A DNA stretch of 64,000 nt, from the NCBI GenBank assembly GCA_965153355.1, contig OZ231126.1, forward strand, positions 89,094,001-89,158,000, written 5' to 3'. A model generated the notes under the pieces. The model ran no database searches and was not told the DNA's origin. It worked only from the letters and a program-made list of their open reading frames with translations. A program made the position numbers and the translations under genes. The first letter of the stretch is position 1; each line of letters begins with the position of its first letter. Source of the stretch: Flaccisagitta enflata (taxonomy: Eukaryota; Chaetognatha; Sagittoidea; Aphragmophora). This document shows, piece by piece, positions 22,034 to 31,790 of this stretch.

Positions 22034-22145
22034 CTGATATTAAATGCAAGCTCTCTTCCTCGTTAGTTCTCTTCCTCCTCGGTGCTCTTCCATTTTGTTG
22101 GCTCTTCCCATCTTCATTTGTCCTGCTAATTATTTCCCGAGGTTT
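22034..22145 (+). repeat. Dispersed ~110-bp repeat, copy 1
   Basis: TCTCTTCCTCGTTAGTTCTC ... GCTCTTCCATTTT ... matches 24150-24258 in the same sense. Confidence 0.7.
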
Positions 22146-22295
22146 GGGCTCTTTGAAATATTATTTTAAATTTTGAATTATTTTTGGCATGAGCTTGCAG
22201 GAACAGTTCCAACTATGCGTCGTGGACCCGCCTTCCAGTCACTATCCAATAGTCATGGTTAATGCAAAAGACAAAGTATAAAAACAGTTTTAGGT

Positions 22296-22425
22296 AAAAG
22301 TAGATGTTGCCATGTCTCTGTGATTCTATCACGCTCATTTACCTCCTATAGTTGCAATACCTGCCATACTATTTTTTTTACATGCAATTCTGTATGCCAT
22401 ACCATGTTTTTCTTCTTTTTCCAGA
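22296..22425 (+). repeat. Dispersed ~130-bp repeat, copy 1
   Basis: Shares TTGCCATGTCTCT, GTTGCAATACCTGCCATAC and ATGCCATACCATG with 24643-24768 (+) and 28603-28735 (-). Confidence 0.75.
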
Positions 22426-22448
22426 AAAACGAAGTTTGGAATATTTTT

Positions 22449-22544
22449 AGTCGCGGACAAGCGACTCTGCACCTTACCGTGTCCGTATCATTTTCGAATT
22501 GCAAGTGGTTTTTGCGACTGGATTGCCGTGTGTTCAGCCTTGTT
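22449..22544 (-). mobile_element. PBE, GGAC version, shortened
   Basis: AGTCGCGGACAAGCGACT hairpin, GTGTCCGTA, a box reduced to GCGACT, then GCCTTGTT. The microsatellite is almost gone. Confidence 0.65.
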
Positions 22545-23029
22545 TTAAATGTAAATGATGCATGTCGGTTAGCTGCTGTAAAAAATGTTTACAGTTCTAG
22601 TTTTTTGCTTATCAATATCGCGTATAAAGCTACATAAGCGGTATGCGTATAAGCATGCATGCAACTGAATTATTATGGGTTAGATTCCTAAAGAGATGTT
22701 GCCCTTGGGTGAATTGATTTATTTCAACCTCATGGGCGACAGTTATTTGCTTCTCTATTTTCAATCGCGGACTAGTGACTTAAAGAGTGGTGTTGTCTGT
22801 CCAATGCTCTGCAATGATCAAGTCAGTAAGTAAACTTGTATTTTAGATGCCATACGTGTGTTTGGGAGTTAGAGGGGGTTGTTTTAATTTAAATACAAAA
22901 CTAGGAATGGTGCACATATCAACTACTAAAATAGGGTTCACAAGGCCATCTTTGATATACAATCACGCAATGGCATATGTATATCATTGTATATGTACAT
23001 CCAAGAGACTTCAAACCGAGCATACTACT

Positions 23030-23700
23030 TCATCCAACGTTCCCCTCGCCAACACGACCGTCGACGTCATCCCCAGCAGCCCGTCGACTCGTCCTTTGCA
23101 TCCGCAGCCGCCAGACGCTGAGTCGCCAACTGGCGACGCGCCACCGCCGAACCGTGACTCGGATCGTCACAAAACTTGGTACAGTGATAGTCGACATCAA
23201 GGAGCATCTGCAGTTCAAATCTCAGCTTCCTCGGACGTTCCCAAGCGCGTGGACAGCCGTTTTCGTCGACGTCGTCGAACCGCCGTCGTGCCACCACCTT
23301 CGCGAGCATGCTGAGGCCGAACCCTTCACAGCAGCTTCGTAAAACTTTTATACAAGCTAGACTATGACCTGAACTACGTGCATACTAAATTTCATTGTCA
23401 TTGGGTCACAACGACGGCCGCAGTGAACGTTTTTCTCGGCGTCCTCGAACCTCCTCCGCCGCCTACGACTTCGCGGGGAAACTGACGCCGAACCTCTTAC
23501 AGCAGCTCCGTCAAATCCTAACAGCAGTTAGTCTACACCTAACACTACGTGCTGTCGGTCAACCACAGCCGCGCTAGCAGCCGTTTTCGTTGACGTCCTC
23601 GAGCCGCCGCCACGACGCCATCTTCGAACATCGATTACCGCCGAACCCTTTGCAGCAGCTCCATCAAATTTTGATAGCAGCTAGTCTACGGCTAACATTA
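23030..23700 (+). repeat. GC-rich ~130-bp diverged tandem repeats with coding-like composition
   Basis: Three related units (about 23255-23360, 23420-23545, 23575-23695) share AGCCGTTTTCGT, TCCTCGAACC, CCGCCG, CTTCGCG, GCCGAACC and CAGCAGCTCCGTCAAATC. The 5' part (23030-23250) is similarly GC-rich. Open frames exist in several phases (22847-23314 is the longest) but none shows a known domain. Related units occur at 24280-24600 and 33760-34130. Confidence 0.6.
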
Positions 23701-24149
23701 ATTAATCCCCCTATAAACCCCTACCTTTGTCATAATTACTGTTATAAATCAAACTCGAACTGATTATTTGTTGCAGCTTAAGTGATATCAACTTAAGCGG
23801 ACCTGACGGCGGGCTCTGCTTAAATTACATCGACTTTGACGTCATGTCACGGAAGAACAAACCATTTACAATTGACGCCCTTGATTCTAAGAAAGTTTGA
23901 GTCGCGTGCACGCGACTATGACTCGCTCTGTCCGTCAGTTGGTCAGTTGACAGTACGAAAACCAAACATGATTAGCACAACATAAAATACACTGTTTGAA
24001 CCGCTCTCAATTATAATCATGAGCTGCAAATCCCCTAACAATTTTAGCAAATATTTCTCATACTTATAGTTAATGGCACCTGCCCTTCAAAAATTAACAG
24101 AACAGACCATTCACAATTGACGCCCTTAACTTAGTCTTAAGCTTACTTG
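23701..24149. other. Non-coding stretch with small repeats
   Basis: CCATTTACAATTGACGCCCTT (23870) recurs at 24108 as a diverged copy. A PBE fragment lies at 23900-23952. Confidence 0.5.
23900..23952 (-). mobile_element. PBE fragment, GTGC version
   Basis: AGTCGCGTGCACGCGACT hairpin and GTCCGTCAGTTGGTCAG tract only. Confidence 0.6.
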
Positions 24150-24258
24150 TGATGCTGATTGTAAATACCGGTTCTCTTCCTCGTCAGTTCTCTTCCTTCT
24201 TGCTCTTCCATTTTCTAGGCTTTCCCCACTTTTTTGTGCTGCTCATCATTCCCGATCG
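24150..24258 (+). repeat. Dispersed ~110-bp repeat, copy 2
   Basis: Partner of 22034-22145. Confidence 0.7.
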
Positions 24259-24279
24259 TAGGTTTTAAATGCGAGCATC

Positions 24280-24600
24280 ACAAAACTTGGTGGACTGCAC
24301 GGCACCGTCAACGTGCTCGTGCCGCCGCGGGACCGCGATCGTTGAACGTCAATTACCGGCGAACCACTACTCAGATCGTCAGAATTAATACAAAGCTGCT
24401 CCATGTCCTTCACTACTAGTATTTTAAATTTCATCAAAATCCGTTTATTACAACTTTGTCAACAGCGATTTAAATCAGCGTCCTCGAACCTCCGACGAAC
24501 CGCGAATTTTGAATATCTACTGTCGGCGAACCGCTTCTCGGATTGTCATCAAAATCAAAATAAAGCTGCTCCACAGCCTTGACTACTCGCGTTTCAAACT
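24280..24600 (+). repeat. Two more units of the GC-rich ~130-bp family
   Basis: CGTCCTCGAACCTCC, CGGCGAACC and AAAGCTGCTCCA recall the 23.2-23.7 kb units; spacing is looser. Confidence 0.5.
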
Positions 24601-24642
24601 TTATCATTCCCCAAGACTAATCAGAGGGAGAATTTAACTTTA

Positions 24643-24768
24643 ATGTACATGTTGCCGTGTCTCTCAAAACTGGTAAAATCTTGCTCATCCCCCTCTTTTA
24701 GTTGCAATACCTGCCATACCCTTTCATAATGCATTATTGTTGTCCAATGTCCATGCCATGTGTTTAGT
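24643..24768 (+). repeat. Dispersed ~130-bp repeat, copy 2
   Basis: Best-preserved copy: TGTACATGTTGCCGTGTC ... TTAGTTGCAATACCTGCC ... CATGCCATGTG. Confidence 0.75.
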
Positions 24769-24953
24769 CGCTTAAGGTGATGCTGACAGTCCCGAACCAA
24801 TCATAAAGCTTCTCTCTAGGACCTATCAGATTTATTTATCAAAAAAAAAAATCCAACGTCAACGTTCACTCATTCATGTCGCTTGTTTTACATTCTCTTT
24901 TCATAGAAAATAAAAACGCTACCTCCAGATTCCGTTAAAGGTGTACAAAAAAT

Positions 24954-25378
24954 ACACTGTTTTTTTTTATAAGAACCTAGTTTATAAGAACATCAAGGCT
25001 TTGAATAGCCTAAAAATTAAGAACATTTTAAGAACATACAAAGACTTCAAATCTTGACAAAAAATTTTTGCTTAAAATAATATTTAAAGAACATTAACAA
25101 AATACTAACATTTTGGTATAATTAAGATAAATTTTTTTAATTTCTAATATAAATACCAAGAAAATATCCCCAGATATTAATGTTTAGCATTTTTTTAAAT
25201 AGTATTCAATAGAAATATAATATAATCAAATAATAGTATAATGTAAGGTTCTTTATAGTTTATATAGTATTTTAGATTAAGAACGCTCTAAAAATGTTAA
25301 AGGCTTCATTTGACATCAAAAACAAGAACATGAAGCCTTTGAAAAAAAAATGACGTTCTTATAAAAAAAAAAGTGTAA
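24954..25378. mobile_element. AT-rich MITE with TA flanks (Tc1/mariner-like termini)
   Basis: Terminal inverted repeats CACTGTTTTTTTTTATAAG and its counterpart CTTATAAAAAAAAAAGTG lie inside TA dinucleotides, so the target duplication is TA. The interior is AT-rich, with inverted subterminal blocks (AAGGCTTTGAA and TTCAAAGGCTTC-type), and has no ORF. Confidence 0.7.
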
Positions 25379-25495
25379 CGCTGATGGCGATCTTCAAATT
25401 TTGTTCTGCGTATTTTAGAGCTAAGGCTAAGCGCTCATGAAATTATGAACTACATTTCTTCTTTTAATCATAACATCTGAAATATTGGGAGCATT
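25379..25495. other. Short spacer
   Basis: No feature seen. Confidence 0.5.
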
Positions 25496-25645
25496 GGAAC
25501 AAGGTTGGATACACGGCAATCCAGTCGCGGATGGTCGGGCAGGAGCAGTTATGCAAAAACCGCTCGCAATTTACAAATGTTACGGAGAGGTGGATAGACG
25601 GACCGACACGGCAAGGTGTAGTCGCGTGTCCGTGACTGAAAATAA
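25496..25645 (+). mobile_element. PBE, GGAC version
   Basis: CAAGGTTGGATACACGGC start, box AGTCGCGGATGG, short GGAC tract, terminal hairpin AGTCGCGTGTCCGTGACT. Box and arm match at about 8 of 10 positions. Confidence 0.65.
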
Positions 25646-25918
25646 GAAAGCTTTAACGCTAAGCTTTCTAATGATGTAAAATTTGATGGTGTTATTCTAG
25701 GAAATACACCTACTCGGTTTTTATCTCCGAATCAGGAAATTCTTCTAGACGAGCGAAGACGAGGGAAGGTTAACCTTTACAAATTATTGAAGGTGCGAGA
25801 TTAGATTTTAAGGTGGGAACTTCCGACATCGAACCTCTTGACAAAATCAACAATACCTTGCGAACAGAAGCACATATGAAGGATTGACACATTGCTGCCG
25901 TTAGAACTTGTCAGGGAC

Positions 25919-26208
25919 TACACGTTTTTTCCATAAGAACCTAGTTAAAAAGAAAATCAAGGTTTTAAATGGCCCAAAAATTAGGAACATTTTAAAAACA
26001 TATGAAGGCTTCAAATTTTAAGAAAACAAGGCCGGATACACGGCTACCCCAGTCGCGTATGGGTGGGCAGGAGCAGTGAAGCCAAAAACCACAAACCCCC
26101 AAAAAAAGTTAAGCGTGACGGACGGATGAATGGACGGACCGACCGACCGACTAAGCAGGGTGGAGTCGCGTAACACGCGACTAAAAATGACATTCTATTA
26201 AAAGAAAG
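25919..26208. mobile_element. Second AT-rich MITE copy, split by a PBE
   Basis: Left part (TTTTTTCCATAAGAACCTAG ... GAAGGCTTCAAATTTTAAG) follows the MITE at 24954. Right part (ATGACATTCTATTAAAAG) resembles that MITE's right end. The PBE at 26028-26187 sits between them. Confidence 0.65.
26028..26187 (+). mobile_element. PBE, GTGC/GTAT version, nested in a MITE
   Basis: CAAGGCCGGATACACGGC, box AGTCGCGTATGGG, GGGCAGGAGCAG, (GACC)n, GCAGGGTGGAGTCGCG, hairpin AGTCGCGTAACACGCGACT then AAAA. The host MITE gives approximate insertion edges: ...TTTAAGAAA on the left and ATGACATT on the right. Confidence 0.75.
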
Positions 26209-26535
26209 TGCGTGTTCACCAAAGGACCTTCACCTTTATTTATTCATTTGACCGTTTCAAATCGTTAAAGGTTATTTATGTTCGGCGTTACCCGACAGTA
26301 AAGTGGTCGTGTCCGTTGGTTGGTTGGTCAATCGGTTTTGCCAACCTCAAAAAAAAAAAAAAAGTCTTACGTCATTCTTTTATGCCTTCCAACATCCATT
26401 CATTGAAACATTCATTCTTAGATTCTGTGGGCCTAAGCTTTTACTTGTTTTACCTAAACTGGGTTTCAAAACAGTGAGTTACAAGTTACCTGCTCCGACA
26501 TACACACACGGCATCTCAAATTGCACACTTTCCGA

Positions 26536-26599
26536 TTTGAGTGTGACAGACCGATGGACAGACGGACAAAGCCTTGTACAGTCGCTAGTCCGCGACTAA
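26536..26599 (+). mobile_element. PBE fragment, hairpin half
   Basis: GTGTGACAGACC, GGACAAAGCC and hairpin AGTCGCTAGTCCGCGACT plus AAAAAG; the GGCC end is eroded. Confidence 0.55.
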
Positions 26600-26714
26600 A
26601 AAGAAAGCATCTTGTTTGGGGGGTGGCATGTTGTTATGGTTGATCGGCGCGGCGGTACCCGCCGGCGACGAGCCTTTCAACAATAACGATATCTCGCGAA
26701 TGGAAGCACTTTTT

Positions 26715-26862
26715 AGTCGCGGACACGCGACTCTAGAACTTGCTGTGTCGGTCGGTAGGTTGGTAGGTCGGTATGTCCGAAATATTGTTAAATTGCAAGC
26801 GGTTTTCGCATTACGGCTCCCGCCCGACCGTCCGCGACTGTATTGCCGTGTATACGGCCTTC
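26715..26862 (-). mobile_element. PBE, GGAC version, complete
   Basis: AGTCGCGGACACGCGACT hairpin, GTCGGTCGGTAGG microsatellite, box GTCCGCGACT (exact complement of the first ten hairpin bases), then GCCGTGTATACGGCC hairpin. A clean example of the family plan. Confidence 0.8.
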
Positions 26863-28433
26863 TTTAAGTTGTATGCTGGTGGTAGCTGAGACGAAGGTCT
26901 ACACGCTCCCAATACGGCGTTGATCTCATATCAATCGTTTTGCTGGCAAAGAAAACAAACAAACATGTTTTTCAGTATTTTACACCCAAGCAATGAGAAA
27001 AACATAACAAAATTCTACGTTACTTTTTTGGAAAATTTTGTCAAAATAGGCTTAATGAAACACTGTTAAAAGTTAATGTTCAATCATTCATCAAGCGGGT
27101 CCATTTATAATATACATTAGCCAATGATTATTAAACAGAAACTGGGTTTAAAAAATCGTAAACGCTAACTTTATTCTGAAGCTGTTTAGCTGCGCAGTAG
27201 TTTTAATGCTTATTTGCCATGAAAACATGCGATTGGTAGAAGGAAACGCGGCAGAGAAAATATTTTTTGAAACCAGTCTCAGACAGTATTTGGTGTGTCC
27301 TATCATATATATTTGAATCGCGCGTAGTGATGAATATTAAGTTCCCTTCCCCTTTCATCAAAGTTGAGGGTTATTTTGACAATTTCCTCGGTTCGCATTT
27401 ATCATTTTTCCTCCGGAATTTCATGTTATCCTGGTGCCAAATGATGTAATATTTCATCCTTTTGCATATTTTTTATTGATCATAGCTCATTGCTTGATAA
27501 TCACAGCTTTTTATTAGGTAAATAAGCTATCTTCCGCTCTGAAATTTAGCGTTTTTCAACGATAATTTTACACGACCTCGCTCTACTACGTGACCGGTCT
27601 CTACTTAAAGCTCTGCGAAAGATCTTTCTAATGAGACCTTGCTGGATGTCCTAGCTTTATCCGTTTAGAAATGGCATTGGGATGAAGACAGGTTGTCAGG
27701 AATTGGAAAAACCCATTAAGGGATCTTCATGTTTTCAGTTTGTTGAGAGTATAAAAATTCAATTTGTAAGTCTCGCAGAAGCAGTGTCAACTTAGCCGTA
27801 TTAATCTTAAATTTATAGTCGCGTGCACGCAACTCCACCCCGCTTTGTCCATCCGTCCGTCCGTCGGTCTGTCTGTCTGTTGATCCGTCACATTCCATCT
27901 TTTTTTTCTCGTGATGGCCTTGTTGAAATATTGTGTTGCCTTAGCTACGAATTTGATTTCTTTTAATTGCAAACTCGCGACTCTTTGTCTGTTCGTCAAT
28001 CTGACCATCCTCATCGGAGGAATTATTGATGGTTATGGTAACTGTGAATCCATGATTTTGTCTGAGATAATGCCGGTAACGTAGAGGCTCGTTGCTGGCA
28101 GGTACCGCCAAACTTACATCAACTTTGACGATGTGACACGGCCAAATGAATAATTGAACATCAAGTCCTCAATCTCATCTACAAGCAGCAATTTTTCAGA
28201 TCCTCAAAAAGGGCTCCAGTCTAAAAGTTTTTGTTGAGATTGACAAATGTTGCGATATTGGCAGTTCCTGCCTTCAATGAGATGCAAAATGACAGCATTT
28301 TTGGCTGGGCTGAAAATTGCAAGCTGGATAGGACAATTTTCTCCTTAAACGCCGTTGAGCTTAACTTGTATAGATGTGGCGCGTAAAAAAAGCAGGTTTT
28401 AGTGGCGGACATGCATCATCCACTTGAAAAATA
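26863..28433. other. Unannotated AT-rich stretch
   Basis: No gene supported. A PBE fragment is at 27817-27892, and another degraded GTC-rich piece near 27975-28010. Confidence 0.5.
27817..27892 (-). mobile_element. PBE fragment, GTGC version
   Basis: AGTCGCGTGCACGCAACT and a long GTCC/GTCT tract; no box or GGCC end. Confidence 0.6.
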
Positions 28434-28566
28434 CAGTTAAACCCCGCAAAAACGGGAGCCATACACTTTAAGTTTTCTCCATTATGGAAATTTAAAGAAA
28501 TTGACATGAATGGACAGTTTTTTGATTCATTTTAGATGGATTTTCATTACTGTTGGGGTTTATCTG
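28434..28566. mobile_element. Short MITE, pogo/Tigger-like termini, copy 1
   Basis: Ends CAGTTAAACCCCG and GGGGTTTATCTG are imperfect inverted repeats. TA precedes the left end. The interior shares AAAGAAATTGACATGAA and GGATTTTCATTACT with 39838-40015. Confidence 0.65.
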
Positions 28567-28602
28567 TTTTCCAAACTTGGGTTTTCTGAAAGAAAGAAGA
28601 AA

Positions 28603-28735
28603 AACATGGCATGGCCAGCAACAATGCATGATAAAAGATATGGCGGGTATTGCAACTAAAAGAGGCGAATGAGCAAGATTTAACCAGTTTTGAGAGACAC
28701 GGCATCATGTACATTCAAGTTAACTTATTGAGTGA
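28603..28735 (-). repeat. Dispersed ~130-bp repeat, copy 3 (inverted)
   Basis: Reverse complement of the 24643-24768 sequence. Confidence 0.75.
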
Positions 28736-29681
28736 GGTGTAGTTATGATATAACCACTATAACCACCATGATTAATTGATTATCAGTTGGCGAATCGTCA
28801 CCACGATTATCATTTTTTATCACCTAAGATTTCTAATCATCTTGCGTCATCCTCAGTTCAAGTAACAATTTGGTTAGTAAGTGCAGCAGAAACCACCGAC
28901 GCAGAGCCTTTTGTCGATATCAACGATAACTTTCGAATGAGAGCTTTTTTGAGGATCTGCAAACTGCTGCTGGTAAACGACATTCAGGACTTCGTGTTCA
29001 TGTATCATTCATGCGGCTGTGTCATATCGTCAAAGATGTCCTGCTATTCTCGCTGGTGACGAGCCTCGATATTTTGTAAACGCAAGAACTTTTTATGCTC
29101 TGATGATTAATGGTGACGCACCACATAATCTCAGGCGAGATTAAAACTCAGGGTATGCTCGGGTGTGCTTGGGTAAACTTGGGTATGCTCGAGTATTGCT
29201 CGTGTATTAATCTCATGTTTGTCCATTTCAGATTAGAACATGAAAGGTCTGACGCACCTTGACCGAGAAATTACCAGTCGGAACGCACATCAGTCTTAAT
29301 ATTTTTAGTCTTTAGCGACTCAAAGGCTGTCCGTTAGTCCGTTCAACATGACTAATTTCATGGCTTGCCTTACCATAATACTTTGCATTGCTGTTTGCCA
29401 ATTGCCCTGCTATGTTCTTCCTCTTTCTTTTAGAAAACCGAAGCTGCGCGAAGCTTACATTTCACGCAAATATTGTTAAAATGACCATCATGACGGAATA
29501 CATCTGTCCTGATGTAATACAACCGTCTCGATGGAATTCAACCATGGCAAAATCCAACCATCATGATTGAATAAGTCGGGTCTGTTGGTCCATTGGTTTG
29601 CGTGTTGGTCGAAGCGAATTCTCAAGTTTGTAAAAAAACTTGGTACGATTTTTTCTTCCTAATCACCATTTACCCTTTTTC

Positions 29682-29735
29682 GGTCGCGTGCACGCGACCA
29701 TGTCTGTCCGTTGATTCGTCCATCGGTTGAAGGGG
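29682..29735 (-). mobile_element. PBE fragment, GTGC version
   Basis: GGTCGCGTGCACGCGACC: both hairpin arms carry the same A-to-G/T-to-C change, followed by GTCTGTCCG. Confidence 0.6.
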
Positions 29736-30018
29736 TTTCTCAAGTTGGAATGGAATAAAACTTGGTATAATGGTAGAGCATGACCTCGATGTATTAATTC
29801 ATTGAACTGTCATTATTGGCGATGAGATCTGCTGTTGTTTACTCTTCTCTTTCAAAAGTTCACGCTGCCGCTCTTGATCGCGAATTTCGCGATCGCGAAC
29901 GAAATAACAGGAAAAAATTCATCCTCAAGCATGCGTTCATTTAAGATGTTCATGTTATCATTTATTTATTTATTCTTGATCATAGTAGCGTTGGTTTGTC
30001 TGTGAAAATGCCGTCTCT

Positions 30019-30090
30019 TAGTTGAGGACACACAACTTTAAAGGGCTTTGTCTGTGTGTTGGTCCCTCCATCTGTCCGTCAGTGGGTCAG
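30019..30090 (-). mobile_element. PBE fragment, TTG version
   Basis: AGTTGAGGACACACAACT, GGGCTTTGTCTGTG and GTCC words; other end missing. Confidence 0.5.
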
Positions 30091-30224
30091 TTATTTTGTT
30101 TCAAATACCTAAATGATATTACATAGGTGTATACTATTGAGTCGCCTTTGATCCCCCCCCCCCCCCCCCACAGTGGGCTTTTTTAGGCGAACCTTTCTCA
30201 AAACCTCTGGTAGCTTCTAACCTA

Positions 30225-31190
30225 ATTTTTCTTGCACAGTTCAACCCTGTGAGTGTACTAGATGCCCTAACAAGCAAAAATATCCAGCTTTAAGGGCCCC
30301 AGGGGCCCAAAGGGCCCCAAAAGTAGGTTTCCGAGGAATTTCAGGGTTTTTTGACTATTATCATGTCTTATCTTGGTTGTTTATGGTAAATTTCAACCCT
30401 ATAAAGGTGATAGAGGCCCGAGCAAGAAAGAATTGTCGGTGGTGAGGGCCCTTGAGGCCCCTAGGGACCGTAGAAGTAGGTTTTGAAGCTTTTTTCTGTT
30501 TTTTTTTGCATATAATTATAATTTTTTTGTTGTGTACTTAAAATTTTATCTCTGTTAATGTGAAAGAGGTTCTAGCAAGCTAAATTTTTTGGTGTTATAG
30601 GCCCCAGGGGCCCCAAGAGACTGTAGAAGTAGATTTTTTAGGCTATTTTTAGGGTTTAGTGCTTAAAATCATAGGTTTTTTTAGTATTTACTGTAAATTC
30701 AAGCCTTGTTAATGTGATAGTGGTTCTGGCGAGAAAAATTATTGGGTGTTATGGGCCCCAGGGGCCCCTAGAAACCATAAAAGTTGTTTTTTTAGGGTAT
30801 TTTTGAGGTTTTTGCTCATAATTATGGGTTTTTTGTTGTGTAATGTAAATTCTATCTTTGATAATGTGATAGAAGTACTAGCAAGCGAAATTTTTGGGTG
30901 TTATGGGCCCCAGGGACCCCTAGAAATCATAAAAGCAAATTTTTGAGGCTATTTTTTCAGGTTTTGTGCTTTTAATCATGGTTCTTTTTTTGGTGTTTAC
31001 AGTAAATTTTAACCTTGTCATCGTAATAGAGGTTCTAGCAAGCAATACTTTCAGCTGGTAAGAGCCTCAAGAGCCCCTAAGGACCCTGAAAAGAGGTATT
31101 TTAGCCAATAGAGAGTATCTTTTAAGACTACATGTGCTTTTTCGTTGAATATTGTAAATTTGCACCCTATTGGTGACATAAAAGCCTTTA
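30225..31190 (+). repeat. ~153-bp minisatellite, about six copies
   Basis: Units recur at about 30271, 30424, 30575, 30728, 30881 and 31036. Each has an AGCAAG-type start, GGGCCCCAGGGGCCC, AGAAGTAGGTTTTT and GTAAATTTCAACCTT. The GGGGCCCC part is a strong palindrome. Confidence 0.85.
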
Positions 31191-31279
31191 AAAGCATTTT
31201 ACAGCATAGTTACATAAACTTTCATAAAAAGCATCCAAAAATCTTGCCCATGATTAGTCGTATATAAATATACTCAGAC

Positions 31280-31790
31280 ATCTTCTTGCTTCTCCTCCTC
31301 CTCCTCCTCCTCCTCCTCCTCCTCCCTTCAACAGTTCCACAAGGTTACTTTCAAACCTATGTCCTGTGGTAAATATCATCTTTTAGAGGTACAAAGCCTG
31401 GCCAATATCATAGATTTACATGATTTGCAGCCGCCACCGCCTCCTCCTCCTGCTCCTCCTCCTCCTCCACCTACTCCCTTCAACAGTTCCACAAGGTTAC
31501 TTTCAAACCAATCTCCTTTGGTAAATATCATCTTTAAGATGATCAAAGCTTGGCCAATATTATAGATTTACAAGATTTGCAGCTGCCCCCGCCGTCTCCT
31601 CCTCCTCCTCCTCCTCCTCCTCCTCCTCCTCCTCCCTTCAACAGTTCCACAAGGTTAATTTCAAACCAATCTCATTAATAAATACCATCTTTTTGATGAT
31701 CAAAGCTTGGCCAATATTAAAGATTTACAAGATTTGCAGCCGCCCTCGCCTCCTCCTCCTCCTCCTCCTCCTCCTCCTCCACTACAATTT
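31280..31790 (+). repeat. 150-160-bp tandem repeat with (CTC)n blocks
   Basis: TTCAACAGTTCCACAAGGTT recurs at about 31327, 31477 and 31637, each after a CTC run of differing length. A fourth CTC run ends the array near 31780. Confidence 0.9.

Larger units (their letters stand above)
14840..22050. mobile_element. Giant foldback: long inverted repeat built of ~550-bp tandem modules
   Basis: Forward modules fill 15108-19509 and reverse-complement modules fill 19510-21690. The outer unique flanks are also inverted to each other: GTGATGCTGACTTGTCAT near 15085-15105 against ATGACATGTCAGCATCAC near 21792-21810, and further outward to 14840 and 22045. Arms are unequal (about 4.65 and 2.5 kb). Long inverted repeats made of tandem subrepeats are the hallmark of FB/Galileo-like foldback elements. 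No transposase or other gene is present; open frames inside are repeat translations. Confidence 0.75.
22146..23029. other. Unannotated stretch with dispersed repeats
   Basis: Contains a ~130-bp repeat (22296-22425) and a PBE (22449-22544), listed separately, plus a degraded PBE-like piece near 22764-22805. No gene seen. Confidence 0.5.
28736..30224. other. Unannotated stretch
   Basis: A run of GGGTATGCTCG-like words lies at 29150-29205. PBE fragments are at 29682-29735 and 30019-30090. A poly-C run lies near 30152-30169. No gene supported. Confidence 0.5.
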
